Assembly: GCA_027309085.1 (NCBI GenBank)
Contig: DAIDDL010000015.1
Span: forward strand, 18,348 to 82,347
Origin: Sulfobacillus sp.
GTDB lineage: Bacteria; Bacillota; Sulfobacillia; Sulfobacillales; Sulfobacillaceae
Reading direction: 5' to 3'
Length of the DNA: 64,000 bases
Shown here: positions 38,649 to 47,885 of the stretch, piece after piece
How positions within the stretch are numbered: the stretch's first letter is position 1
How the letters are laid out: each line of letters opens with the position of its first letter
Translations under genes and position numbers: made by a program
The notes under the pieces: model-generated
What the model was told of the DNA's origin: nothing
Databases searched by the model: none
Seen by the model: the letters and a program-made list of their open reading frames with translations, nothing else

Positions 38649-38724
38649 TGGAGCTGGCGGGAGGACTTGAACCTCTAACCTACTGATTACAAATCAGTTG
38701 CTCTGCCAATTGAGCTACGCCAGC
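38649..38724 (-). tRNA. tRNA-Thr (anticodon TGT)
   Basis: 76 nt with encoded CCA. Acceptor GCTGGCG/CGCCAGC, anticodon stem-loop ACTGA-TTTGTAA-TCAGT, T-arm GAGGTTCAAGTCCTC. A single-gene unit with its own promoter and terminator. Confidence 0.95.
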
Positions 38725-38761
38725 ATATCTTGCGCGATCCGGTTCAGCACTGCGCTCGAGT

Positions 38762-38770
38762 ATTATACCA
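38762..38770 (-). promoter_or_regulatory. Extended -10 promoter of tRNA-Thr(TGT)
   Basis: TGG-TATAAT on the minus strand (38770-38762) about 38 nt before the tRNA. The -35 region (TTATAA at 17 nt) is poor, so it relies on the extended -10. Confidence 0.6.
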
Positions 38771-39049
38771 CAGATCCGTACGTTTTATAAACCCCCCAAC
38801 GTCCAAATCGCGTTATTGCATTGTGCTTCCCCATGGACGTAGTTCCGCCAGTGGGTGCCGCCAATATCAGGCGGTCTCTTCAGGCGGCGAGACTTTTCCG
38901 TGTGGTGGCCCTTAAGGTCCCCTATCCGCCGCTGCGTAACCTTAGGGCCTTTCACCGCGTTATTCCAAGCGGACAGGAACTAAGTGCTGTATCATGAAGA
39001 GACCAGAAGCAACCACCGTGTGAACGCCCAGAGGAAGGAGCAGTCCCCC
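38771..39049. other. Upstream region of the moxR operon
   Basis: About 280 nt with no gene. TATCAT at 38990-38995 could be a -10 for moxR but has no clear -35 partner. Confidence 0.35.
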
Positions 39050-40045
39050 GTGAAACAGTCACCCGGACGCGTAGCGGATGTGTCCAGCAAAGATACACTG
39101 CATCCCGAATTAGTTGCCGTAATCGAAAATATTGAACGGGTTATTGTGGGCAAACGCGCCGTTATTGTGAAACTGATTTGCGCATTGCTTGCCCAAGGGC
39201 ATGTACTGCTCGATGATGTGCCGGGCGTCGGCAAGACCACCTTGGCGAAAGCCCTCGCCGGAACTTTGGATTTGCATTATGCCCGAATTCAATTTACCCC
39301 AGACCTTTTGCCTACAGACGTCACCGGCGTCAGCATTTACAACCCAGCGCAGGGGGGATTCGTCTTTCAGCCCGGGCCCGTCTTTTCCAACCTTCTGCTG
39401 GCGGACGAAATCAACCGCACATCTCCGCGAACCCAGAGCGCCCTGCTGGAAGTCATGGAAGAGAACCAAGTCACGGTCGATGGCGTGGCCCATATCCTCA
39501 CCCCGCCCTTCATGGTCCTCGCCACGCAGAATCCTATTGAGTACGAAGGCACATTCCCGCTGCCCGAAAGCCAGCTCGACCGGTTTCTGTTCCGCCTGAC
39601 CTTAGGTTATCCGACTTTGGAAGAAGAAACAGCCATGCTGGAACGCGTGGCCCGCGTCCATCCCTTGCGCCAACTGAGCCCTGTGCTGTCACAAGAGCAA
39701 TTGGTCGCGTTGATGGAACAAGTCCCGGCTGTCCACGTGTCCTTGTCCATGCGCCAGTACATAGCGCAGATAGCCATCAAGACGCGCGAACATCCCCGCG
39801 TGTATTTAGGCATGAGTCCGCGCGCCACCATCGCATTGCAGCGCGCCTCCCAAGCGTGGGCTTTCGTCCATGGCCGCGACTTCGTAATTCCCGATGACAT
39901 CCGCGTCTTGCTGACGGAGGTGGTCGCTCACCGAATTATCATTAAAGGTGGGAATCGGCGCCAGCAGATTTCTGTGGCTCATGATATCTTGCTCGATGTT
40001 CTGCAGCAGGTATCTATTCCGGATCACGAGCGGCGCGAACGATGA
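39050..40045 (+). CDS. MoxR-family AAA+ ATPase
   Basis: 331 aa from the GTG at 39050, 9 nt after GGAAGGAG; an ATG at 38984 is in frame but has no ribosome-binding site. Walker A (DDVPGVGKTTLAKAL), Walker B (LLADEINRTSP) and sensor-1 (ATQNPIEYEGTFPLPE) are typical of MoxR. These ATPases act as chaperones with DUF58 and von Willebrand proteins. First gene of a three-gene operon, overlapping the next by ATGA. Confidence 0.92.
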   Translation: MKQSPGRVADVSSKDTLHPELVAVIENIERVIVGKRAVIVKLICALLAQGHVLLDDVPGVGKTTLAKALAGTLDLHYARIQFTPDLLPTDVTGVSIYNPAQGGFVFQPGPVFSNLLLADEINRTSPRTQSALLEVMEENQVTVDGVAHILTPPFMVLATQNPIEYEGTFPLPESQLDRFLFRLTLGYPTLEEETAMLERVARVHPLRQLSPVLSQEQLVALMEQVPAVHVSLSMRQYIAQIAIKTREHPRVYLGMSPRATIALQRASQAWAFVHGRDFVIPDDIRVLLTEVVAHRIIIKGGNRRQQISVAHDILLDVLQQVSIPDHERRER

Positions 40046-41172
40046 AGCAGACAGTATGGCGATCCCTGCTGGCGCTGGGGATCGGTGTGGCCGGATGGTC
40101 CTTTGCCTATTTTCAAGGGGGATATTTAGCCTACCACCTTTGGGATGCCATGAAAATTCTGGCACTGCTGATTATCATCCAGATGCTAGTGCCTCTGCGC
40201 CGCCTGGCCGTCAAACGGACGGTAGACCCGTCCGAAACCACGGGCAGCAACACGGTCACCGTGGAGCTGCACATCGCTGAGCACTCGTGGTGGCCGTGGG
40301 CCTGGGTATCCATCAGCGACCCGCTGCCGCTCAATTTGAAAGCCGACCGCGACCCGCACTTTGTGCTGGCCTTGTGGCCCCGGCGCCGCACCACGGTGCG
40401 CTACCAACTGTGTGATGTGCAGCGCGGGGTGTACAGTCTGGGGCACCCAGTCCTCACGACAGGGGATATCTTCGGGCTGTGGACCAAGTCACTCAAAGCC
40501 GACACGCCTGCGACTGTCCTCATGGTCTGGCCCAAAACCATTGCCCTCCACAACTTCGGGACTCTCTTTCACGAGTGGGAAGGCACGTCCGAAACACCCC
40601 GGCGCCTTTCTGAAGATTCCAGCCTCTTGTTCGGCATACGCGATTACATTGCAGGCGACCGTCTGGCCCAGATTCACTGGAGAACTTCTGCACGGACGGG
40701 ACAGTTCAAAGTCAAGCAATTTGAGCCTCTGACCCAGCCTCGCATCCGGATTATTCTGGACACGCTGGCCGCGTTTGATTCCCCAGAGCAATGGGAACTG
40801 GCCATTGAGGTAGCCGCATCACTGCTCGATTTAGCCGCGCGCCAGTCTCAGGCTGTCGGACTGCTCTGGGTGGGAGACGGCGACGGGCGGCTTGGCGTCG
40901 GCACTGGACAGCAGCACTACACGCAGCTCAGAGATTACCTGGCAGGGCTTCCCGCATCGTGGCCGCACGGGGCTGAATCATCCATGTCGTATATCCCCAA
41001 AGACGCGATCCCCATCTGGATTACCGCGGCGGGCACCCACCCTGCCAGAGCCAAGGAGGATCCCGTACTGTACATAGGCGGCGAGCTCGCATCTCTGGAA
41101 GACCTGCCTTTTTATTTGGAGCATGGACTGTATGAGAGCACGCCCGGCGGCCCGGATTTTCTGGGTCAGTAA
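40042..41172 (+). CDS. DUF58-domain membrane-associated protein
   Basis: 376 aa. Two hydrophobic segments at the N terminus (about residues 6-24 and 36-52) are followed by a soluble domain. The DUF58 core IRDYIAGDRLAQIHWRTSAR is at about residues 198-217. Partner of MoxR ATPases in many bacteria. Translationally coupled to moxR by a 4-nt overlap. Confidence 0.88.
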   Translation: MKQTVWRSLLALGIGVAGWSFAYFQGGYLAYHLWDAMKILALLIIIQMLVPLRRLAVKRTVDPSETTGSNTVTVELHIAEHSWWPWAWVSISDPLPLNLKADRDPHFVLALWPRRRTTVRYQLCDVQRGVYSLGHPVLTTGDIFGLWTKSLKADTPATVLMVWPKTIALHNFGTLFHEWEGTSETPRRLSEDSSLLFGIRDYIAGDRLAQIHWRTSARTGQFKVKQFEPLTQPRIRIILDTLAAFDSPEQWELAIEVAASLLDLAARQSQAVGLLWVGDGDGRLGVGTGQQHYTQLRDYLAGLPASWPHGAESSMSYIPKDAIPIWITAAGTHPARAKEDPVLYIGGELASLEDLPFYLEHGLYESTPGGPDFLGQ

Positions 41173-41198
41173 GGTCAGCAAGCGCAAGGAGGGTTCGA

Positions 41199-43307
41199 AT
41201 GGACAAGCGGCAAATCATTCTGCGGGGATTGTGGATGAGCGCTATTTTTTGGCCGTATACCCACGGCGGCGGATTTCATTATGCCCTCATTCTAGGCCTG
41301 TCCCCCCTGTGGCTGGCGCTGGGCGACCTGTGGTCCGGCTGGATCTTGCGCTGGGTCAGCTGGATAGGGATTCTTGCCTTCGAGGTGGCTCTGGAATGGT
41401 CAAGCTTGCCGAGCTTCCGCCATGTGGTCCATACCTTCAGCCGCTCGGTCATGGTGCTGCACAGTCTGTCCTTTGCCAACTGGAACCAGATTTCCGCCCA
41501 CATCGCCACGCCTCTGCTGTTGATTGGCGTCCTGCTCGGATGGCAAGTCTACCGCCAGGCCCGCACTCCCGCCCGCATCGGCGTGTTGTTAGTGCTGGGC
41601 ACATTCGCCCTCGCGGTCAATCACGTTTTCTGGCGTCTGCCTGCGGCTGGGCCCTTGTTTGCATACGGGGCCATTGGGTTGTTCCTCCTGTCATACAGCC
41701 GTGTGCTCCGGCATTTGTCCCGTTCCCTGTCCGCGCGGCCCGCCGGGACAGCGGTGGCTGTCCTCACAGTCCTCATCGCTATGGGGATTGGGTGGCGTCT
41801 CACTCCGCAGCCGGGCCACCCTTCTCTGGGGTGGCTGGGTCCCGACCTCCAGGACTTGCGCTTCTTTTCCGCCACCGGGGCCACTACCGGGTTCTCTGGG
41901 GGAATCAACCATATCGGCCACTCGGTGGTGCCTGACTACCGTCCCGTGATGATTGTGCATTCCGCCCATCCCCACTACTGGCAAGCCGAGATTTATAACA
42001 CCTTTACCGGCCAGGAGTGGACCGACCCGGGCCAAAACGCAGTAGAAATCACTCCGGAAGACTCTGGCATCCCTCTCTTCGGGTTGCCCTTCAATACCTC
42101 CCAAGTCCACAGCACGACCACCACCGTTCAGGTTCAGGGCCTGGGCGGGTATAAATTCCGAACCCTGTTCTACCCCGGTGTGCCTTTGAGCTTCAGCGCG
42201 CAGTCATCACTCGTGCTGTATCCCGGGAAAGAGCAGTTTGTTTCTTCAAGCATTGCCGGGTACCGCGTCACGAGCATCATCCCGCAATTCACCTCTCAGC
42301 AGTTGGATAGCGTGGCGTTCGGAGAGTATTCAGCCGCCGCAGCTGGATCAGACCTTCAGGTCCCCTCCAACCTATCGCCCGCGGTGGCGAAATTGGCCCG
42401 GGCCGCAACCAGAGGCGCCACGGGCCCCTGGCAGGCTGCCCAGGATCTCAAATCCTATTTGGACCGCCACTACCGCTACTCGTTTGTGGTCACACCGACC
42501 CGGACCAACGTAGTCAACCATTTTCTCTTCACCGACAAGGCGGGCTATTGTGACCAATTTTCAACCGCCTTCATTATGATGGCCCGGACCCTCGGAATTC
42601 CCGCCCGCTGGGTGGCGGGTTATGCGCCCGGCACCTATGACGCAAAAGACCACGGGTACATGGTACGGGCCGTCGACGCCCACTCATGGGCTCAGGTGTA
42701 CATTGCTCCCTACGGCTGGGTGCCCATCGATCCCACGCCGGGATTCCGCATCCCCGGCATTGTCACCGAGTCGGCAACTATTCCCGGCGCTCAGGCCGCG
42801 ACGAAAAACCCTGTCATGACGCTGCCCAAAGTTCATTACAATCTACCGCCCGGGACCAACCTCCATCATGTCCCCTCGGTGCAGTCCCACAATCATCCGG
42901 AACTGGGAAGCAGCCAGCGCGCCAGCGGCCGCGGCTTTCCTTGGATCGGTGGATTGTTTGGGATGTTGATTCTGGGACTCGCCGCCGCTGGGCTCAAGCG
43001 GAGGCGGGGACTGGGCTCGAACTTTTGGCGGCCTGCTTTGACGGCGCCCAAGCTTTGGCGGCGCATCAAGTGGTGGAGCCGCTGGCGTCTGCATCTGCGT
43101 GCGGACACCCTCACCCCTAGGGAGTGGGCCGCCGAATGGAGTCAGCACAACGGGTCCCCTAAATCCCATGAACTGGCCCTATTGCTGGAAAGGGGGCTGT
43201 ACGGCCCTGGAGGGTGGAGTGACGAGGAACGGCGCCGGGCTTGGATACTGTGGGGACAGTTGCGGTTTTCCCGCCGCTTGCGGGCAGGGCGGACGCGGGC
43301 ATCTTGA
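41199..43307 (+). CDS. TgpA-like transglutaminase-domain membrane protein
   Basis: 702 aa. About seven membrane helices occupy the first 200 residues, followed by an extracytoplasmic transglutaminase core. The catalytic triad is visible: Cys in GYCDQFSTAF (about residue 452), His in DAHSWAQVY (about 492), Asp in PIDPTPGF (about 509). One helix near residues 583-600 leads to a cytoplasmic tail. With moxR and DUF58 this forms the common moxR-DUF58-TgpA cassette, proposed to act on envelope proteins. Substrates are unknown. Confidence 0.9.
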   Translation: MDKRQIILRGLWMSAIFWPYTHGGGFHYALILGLSPLWLALGDLWSGWILRWVSWIGILAFEVALEWSSLPSFRHVVHTFSRSVMVLHSLSFANWNQISAHIATPLLLIGVLLGWQVYRQARTPARIGVLLVLGTFALAVNHVFWRLPAAGPLFAYGAIGLFLLSYSRVLRHLSRSLSARPAGTAVAVLTVLIAMGIGWRLTPQPGHPSLGWLGPDLQDLRFFSATGATTGFSGGINHIGHSVVPDYRPVMIVHSAHPHYWQAEIYNTFTGQEWTDPGQNAVEITPEDSGIPLFGLPFNTSQVHSTTTTVQVQGLGGYKFRTLFYPGVPLSFSAQSSLVLYPGKEQFVSSSIAGYRVTSIIPQFTSQQLDSVAFGEYSAAAAGSDLQVPSNLSPAVAKLARAATRGATGPWQAAQDLKSYLDRHYRYSFVVTPTRTNVVNHFLFTDKAGYCDQFSTAFIMMARTLGIPARWVAGYAPGTYDAKDHGYMVRAVDAHSWAQVYIAPYGWVPIDPTPGFRIPGIVTESATIPGAQAATKNPVMTLPKVHYNLPPGTNLHHVPSVQSHNHPELGSSQRASGRGFPWIGGLFGMLILGLAAAGLKRRRGLGSNFWRPALTAPKLWRRIKWWSRWRLHLRADTLTPREWAAEWSQHNGSPKSHELALLLERGLYGPGGWSDEERRRAWILWGQLRFSRRLRAGRTRAS

Positions 43308-43535
43308 AATTTCCGGCATCGCCGGGTCAACAGGGCGTGTTCTCGGACGCGCCCTTGCGGCGCACGCGTGGCACGCATCGTGCAGGCAATTTTGCGTCTC
43401 TAGAAGAGAAGAGCCCCGCGAGCCTGGTTTGGTAGGATGTATCTCCACCAGCGTGTCTCTCGTTGCGGTCACTGTGGGCATGGCCAAACCCCGTGCGGTT
43501 TGCTTCAGAAAGAATAAGCCGGATATCATTATCAG
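43308..43535. other. Gap downstream of the transglutaminase gene
   Basis: No gene supported. It may be 3' untranslated sequence up to the terminator at 43536. Confidence 0.4.
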
Positions 43536-43564
43536 CACCCAAGGGGCCCTTGGGTGTTTGTTTG
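43536..43564 (+). terminator. Intrinsic terminator, probable end of moxR operon
   Basis: CACCCAAGGG / CCCTTGGGTG inverted repeat (43536-43556) followed by TTTGTTTG. It lies about 230 nt beyond the transglutaminase stop. Confidence 0.65.
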
Positions 43565-43900
43565 CTGACCGACGGCAATCCAGCCCGCCACGACTTGATC
43601 ACATGTATTAAGGCCGACAATTACTAGCGCATGTCCTAGAGTCTGCGGGCCTGCGATTTTAAGACGACTTTCCATTGAAGAGAAAACCACTGGATATTGT
43701 GACTGATTGGCGGCGCCCAGCCATGCTTACTCTCTTGCAGAACAGTGCAGCGATGACCGCCAATGGACGTTCACGAAGATCTCCGGCAGCAAGCAGATGG
43801 CACCGTTTCCTTGCCGAAAAGTAGTCTCTCAGCGGCATGCCCACTACTGCGGGAAGTTGATCGGTCGGGGAAACTGACTGGCCCCGCCCATTCATTCTGA
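43565..43900. other. Gap between terminator and sigH
   Basis: About 335 nt with no coding frame or repeat I can support. Confidence 0.45.
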
Positions 43901-44569
43901 CTACATGGTGCGCGATGAAGAAAACAGCATCACGTCGCGTCCGTCCAAATACCGCTCCAGTTTGCGTTTGACACGCTGCAACGCGTTATCAATGGACTTC
44001 ACATGCCGGCGCAATTCGATGGCGATTTCCTGGTAGGAACGGCCGTCTAAATAGGCCATGAGGACCTTCCATTCCAGATCACTGAGGATTTCTCCCATCT
44101 TCTCCTCAATATCTCCGAATTCTTCACGGTGAATTACCATTTCTTCAGGATCAGAAACCTTGGCAGTGGATACAATATCGTAAAGCGTACGGTCGGAATC
44201 TTCTTCAAAAAGCGGCTTATTCAGCGACACATAGGAGTTAAGAGGCATGTGTTTTTGTCTCGTGGCCGTTTTGATGGCGGTAATGATCTGGCGGGTGATG
44301 CACAACTCGGCGAAAGCCCGGAAAGAGGCCAGCTTATCGCTCCGGAAGTCACGAATGGCCTTATAGAGGCCAATCATGCCTTCTTGCACGATATCCTCGC
44401 GGTCGGCGCCGATCAGGAAATATGAGCGCGCTTTGGCGCGGACAAAATTTCTATATTTCTGGATAACGAAGTCAAGAGCATCGCTGCTGCCGTCACGAGC
44501 TTCCGCTACAAGATCCTCATCGGTCATGTCTTCATAATTATGTGTCGCATCACAAGAGGGCACTAACAT
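43901..44569 (-). CDS. sigH: RNA polymerase sigma-H factor
   Basis: 222 aa. Region 2 includes AKARSYFLIGADREDIVQEG and FRAFAELCITRQIITAIKTA. Region 4 is the helix-turn-helix SYQEIAIELRRHVKSIDNAL. Length, motifs and position after rlmB match Bacillus SigH, which directs transition-phase and sporulation genes. ATG preceded by GGAGGCG. Its own promoter lies at 44655-44684. Confidence 0.93.
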   Translation of the reverse strand: MLVPSCDATHNYEDMTDEDLVAEARDGSSDALDFVIQKYRNFVRAKARSYFLIGADREDIVQEGMIGLYKAIRDFRSDKLASFRAFAELCITRQIITAIKTATRQKHMPLNSYVSLNKPLFEEDSDRTLYDIVSTAKVSDPEEMVIHREEFGDIEEKMGEILSDLEWKVLMAYLDGRSYQEIAIELRRHVKSIDNALQRVKRKLERYLDGRDVMLFSSSRTM

Positions 44570-44654
44570 AGTGTAATCGCCTCCACTGCTCGCTTGGTTA
44601 TTATCGGAAAATTCAATACAAAAAGCCTGTACCCTTTACATAATGTCTGCGCTC

Positions 44655-44684
44655 ATTATAATCAGGCAGTAAATTCGCCGTCAA
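44655..44684 (-). promoter_or_regulatory. sigH promoter
   Basis: TTGACG (44684-44679), 18-nt spacer, TATAAT (44660-44655) on the minus strand. The -35 box starts at the last loop base and runs into the distal arm of the rlmB hairpin. Confidence 0.75.
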
Positions 44685-44700
44685 GCATTATGACGGCGAA
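44671..44700 (-). terminator. Hairpin between rlmB and sigH
   Basis: TTCGCCGTCA (44700-44691) and TGACGGCGAA (44683-44674), perfect 10 bp with a 7-nt loop, followed by TTTAC. Weak T-tract; overlaps the sigH promoter. Confidence 0.7.
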
Positions 44701-44748
44701 ACATGCAATATTTTGCTTTTTTGTCCTGCTTCATAAAAATTCACCCTA

Positions 44749-45582
44749 TCACAAAGCGGCATTTTGGCGCTGCCGGACTACCTCAAAAGCCAGCACCGCG
44801 CAGGCAGCTGCGGCATTTAAGGAGGCTACCGGCCCCTGCATCGGCAGTTTGATTATCTGGTCGCAGCGCTTCTTCACCAGCGGCCGCAGCCCTGTCCCTT
44901 CGGCTCCAATCACAAGAGCCACGGGTCCCCGGAACTGAGCCTGAGTGTAGAGCACCTCAGCCTCTGGGTCTGCGGCGAACACAAAAAATCCCCAGGTCTT
45001 AATCGTCTCGACAGCCTGCGCCAGATTCGGCACTTCCGCTACGGGGACATACTCAGCAGCCCCGGCCGAGGCTTTGCTGACAGCAGCGCTGAGGGGAGCG
45101 CTCCCGTGCTGGGGGATAATCACGGCGCAAGCCCCTACGGCATTGGCGACCCGGATGATGGCTCCCAGATTTTGCGGGTCCTGAATCTGGTCCAGGAGAA
45201 TCAGCAAGGCCTCTTGTCCACGCTCCGCCGCAATTTCCTGGACCTCATCGAGGGAGCGCACGGGCAAGGCACTGACGCCGGCCACCACCCCCTGGTGGTT
45301 TAAGGGGCCCGCCAGTGCATCAAGCTTGGCGCGCGGCACTTCCTGGATGGTAATGCCGCGGTCCCGGGCAATGCCGATAATTTCCCGCATGCTCCCCTCA
45401 TGTTCGCGGTCCTGCACCCAAATCCGGTGCATGGACCTGCCGGCGCGCAAGGCTTCTAGCACTGGGCGCCGGCCCACCAGGATATTTTCCTCGCCGTCCT
45501 CGCTGCCTGGCGGCAGTATCTGGGGCTCCGGCCTATGTCTGCGCGGTGGGTATGACCCGCGGTCCCTCTGGTGTGTCCTCAA
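44749..45582 (-). CDS. rlmB: 23S rRNA (guanosine 2'-O-) methyltransferase RlmB
   Basis: 277 aa, SpoU/TrmH family with a knotted AdoMet fold. Motif 1 DPQNLGAIIRVANAVGA, motif 2 LVIGAEGTGL and motif 3 SLNAAAACAVLAFEV are all present. An N-terminal substrate-binding domain (residues about 35-110) distinguishes RlmB/TrmH-like members. TTG start overlapping the end of cysS by 50 nt, or a later start. The mrnC gene that separates cysS from rlmB in Bacillus is absent. Confidence 0.9.
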   Translation of the reverse strand: MRTHQRDRGSYPPRRHRPEPQILPPGSEDGEENILVGRRPVLEALRAGRSMHRIWVQDREHEGSMREIIGIARDRGITIQEVPRAKLDALAGPLNHQGVVAGVSALPVRSLDEVQEIAAERGQEALLILLDQIQDPQNLGAIIRVANAVGACAVIIPQHGSAPLSAAVSKASAGAAEYVPVAEVPNLAQAVETIKTWGFFVFAADPEAEVLYTQAQFRGPVALVIGAEGTGLRPLVKKRCDQIIKLPMQGPVASLNAAAACAVLAFEVVRQRQNAAL

Positions 45583-46930
45583 TGGAATATCCCGCCTTTG
45601 TCAGTAAACTACGGATTTGGTCGGCCTCTTGAAAATCTCGGCGGGCCCTGGCCTGCTCGCGCGCTTCCAGCAGCCGCACCGCCACATCTGGCAGGGGTTC
45701 AGTCGCCTGGGCGACGGGAAGCAGCCCCAACAGCTGGTCGGCTGCGCACAGATTTTTCCGGGCCCAACCCAGCGCCAGCGCCTGGTGGCCCAGGGCGACC
45801 CCCTGATGGACATCATGCACCATCTCGAACACTTCCGCGAAAGCTCTGGCCGTATTAAAGTCATCGTCCAGACACGCCCCGAGACGCCCTTCAAACTCCT
45901 GCAGGCGGGAGGCCCACGGGTCATCAGACCACTCACTGGGCGCTGGCTGCTCCCTAGCCTCTTCCCACATTCTCCAGACCCGCTGCAGGCCGCGGCCCCA
46001 TTCCAGGGCCGCCTCCACACGGAAGTCGAGGGGTGAGCGGTAGTGCACGCTCAGCAGGTATGTTCTCAGCACCACTGGGTCGATCTGTTCGAGAAGCTCC
46101 CTGAGGCTCAGACCATTGCCGAGAGACTTAGACATTTTGACATCATTTTGGGTGATCAGTCCATTATGCACCCAATATCGCGCGGGTTCGCACCCGAAAT
46201 GCCCCATGGATTGGGCCCGCTCATTTTCATGGTGGGGGAAAATCAGGTCAATCCCGCCGCCGTGCAAGTCAAACTGCCGGCCCAAGTACTGATACGCCAT
46301 GGCTGAGCATTCGATATGCCAGCCCGGGCGCCCGTATCCCCAGGGACTCGGCCATCCGGGCTCTGTCTCCGGCGCGCTTTTCCACAGCGCGAAATCTTCT
46401 GGATCGCGCTTGCCCTCATGCACTGCCGCCCGCACACCGGCGTACAGATCTTCAATTTTGCGGCCCGAGAGCTGCCCGTATGTGGTGTCGTCTCTCACCG
46501 AAAAGTACACATCATGCCCTGACACATAGGCCGCCTTGGCCTCCACCAATTCCTCAATAAAAGCGGTGATGCCAGGAATGTTTTCCGTCACCCTCGGTGC
46601 AAAATCCGGAGGGATGACACGGAGCCGGGCCATGAGGGCCGTATACTGCGCCATATGCTTTTGGGCCAATTCTCCCGTGCCGATATTAACGGCTTGCGCC
46701 TGCTTCACGATCTTATCGTCAATGTCCGTAAAGTTCTGCACGTGGCGCACAAAATACCCGTGCCGGATCAGGTGCCTTTTGATCACATCCCACATCACTG
46801 CGGGGCGCGCATGCCCCACATGCGCTTCCGCATAAGGTGTCACCCCGCAGACATAAATCGACACATCGGGAGGATGCAGCGGTGCAAACGGCAGCTTCTT
46901 GCGTGTCAGACTGTCATAAATTTGGATCAT
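45533..46930 (-). CDS. cysS: Cysteinyl-tRNA synthetase
   Basis: 465 aa class I synthetase. The HIGH motif reads HVGH in PYAEAHVGHARP, and KMSKSLGN is intact. Zinc-binding residues include VCGVTPY and the C-S-A segment HIECSAM. It joins cysteine to tRNA-Cys. No T-box leader is visible in the 59 nt upstream, so it is probably co-transcribed with the DUF1002 gene. Confidence 0.96.
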   Translation of the reverse strand: MIQIYDSLTRKKLPFAPLHPPDVSIYVCGVTPYAEAHVGHARPAVMWDVIKRHLIRHGYFVRHVQNFTDIDDKIVKQAQAVNIGTGELAQKHMAQYTALMARLRVIPPDFAPRVTENIPGITAFIEELVEAKAAYVSGHDVYFSVRDDTTYGQLSGRKIEDLYAGVRAAVHEGKRDPEDFALWKSAPETEPGWPSPWGYGRPGWHIECSAMAYQYLGRQFDLHGGGIDLIFPHHENERAQSMGHFGCEPARYWVHNGLITQNDVKMSKSLGNGLSLRELLEQIDPVVLRTYLLSVHYRSPLDFRVEAALEWGRGLQRVWRMWEEAREQPAPSEWSDDPWASRLQEFEGRLGACLDDDFNTARAFAEVFEMVHDVHQGVALGHQALALGWARKNLCAADQLLGLLPVAQATEPLPDVAVRLLEAREQARARRDFQEADQIRSLLTKAGYSIEDTPEGPRVIPTAQT

Positions 46931-46989
46931 GGGACCTCGCCCTTTCCCGCCCTTCCACAGGATTCCTGGTCAAGGCTGTTCCCTGCATT

Positions 46990-47781
46990 TTAGGAAAAGA
47001 TATGCTGAACGTCAATCCAGACGGCGCAGGCCTGCTCCTTGACCCACCTCCACCACGAGCGCCACAGGCCTCCCGGCACTTTGTGCCGGCGTGGCGGCAC
47101 CGTGGACGCATGGACCTGAACGGCTCTTGCCGTCTTCATCACCCGCGCCACTTCGGCCGCCTGGCCAAAAGTCAGAGTTACTCCTAAGCGCTTGGCTCTC
47201 CCCATCACCAGTTGGCGCAGAGATCCCTCTCGCAGTCCCTGAGAATCATGGCTAAGCCCCCAGAACAGCCGCGCTGCCGGATCCATGTCATGGCCATGCT
47301 TTCCCACAAGGACCATGAGGCGCAACTCGTCTTGGGCCGCGCGCATCCCCGCAGGGGAGACAGGCTGGCCGGCTGCCTGGCAGGCTGCCCACACAGCCGG
47401 CAACGCGCCCCGTCCCGTAATGCCAAAGGGCGCCGCCACCACCACCTGGTCGCGGTCTACTCCAGCCGTGCCGAGAGCTACCGCATACATCAGCGCACTG
47501 ACTTGCGCGATGTGGCAGACCCGCACCCGCACGCCAGAGTCCGGCGTCCCGACCTGCACCAGAACGCAGGCGGCCGACATCATGCGGGCATTCCCGGCGT
47601 TGTGCTCAGGCCCGCGCACGGTGACCACTTTGGCGGCTGGCCCCGCATGAAAATATGCGGTCATCTGCTGGCGCTGCCCTGGGGTCAGAGCGGAGCCAAG
47701 CGCCACCGCGCAAGGACGGGTCTGAGAACTCGCCAATAGAATCCACACAGCCATCAGCAACAACTTCCGGATCGTGTTCAC
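46990..47781 (-). CDS. DUF1002-family secreted protein (YpuA-like)
   Basis: 263 aa from GTG at 47781; in-frame codons further upstream lie in the promoter region of the divergent gene. Signal peptide IRKLLLMAVWILLASS, then ALTPGQRQQMTAYF and VVVAAPFGITGRGALPAVW, patterns of DUF1002. Family function is unknown; homologues are exported and soluble. Followed by cysS after 59 nt. Confidence 0.75.
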   Translation of the reverse strand: MNTIRKLLLMAVWILLASSQTRPCAVALGSALTPGQRQQMTAYFHAGPAAKVVTVRGPEHNAGNARMMSAACVLVQVGTPDSGVRVRVCHIAQVSALMYAVALGTAGVDRDQVVVAAPFGITGRGALPAVWAACQAAGQPVSPAGMRAAQDELRLMVLVGKHGHDMDPAARLFWGLSHDSQGLREGSLRQLVMGRAKRLGVTLTFGQAAEVARVMKTARAVQVHASTVPPRRHKVPGGLWRSWWRWVKEQACAVWIDVQHIFS

Positions 47782-47830
47782 CTTCCGGTCCCAGGTTTTC
47801 CATCCTCTTTCCTGATCATGCGCGCGCCGG

Positions 47831-47859
47831 TTGCCCCTTGAAAGGAGCCAAGGTACACT
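47831..47859 (+). promoter_or_regulatory. Possible promoter of the lipoprotein gene
   Basis: TTGCCC (47831-47836), 17 nt, TACACT (47854-47859), or TAAAAT just after. Start predicted near 47866, about 20 nt before the TTG start codon. Confidence 0.4.
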
Positions 47860-47885
47860 AAAATAAGGAAAGGGGGGGAAGAATT

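Noticed and set aside
46931..46989. T-box leader for cysS
   Set aside because: The gap is only 59 nt and lacks the T-box sequence and terminator.
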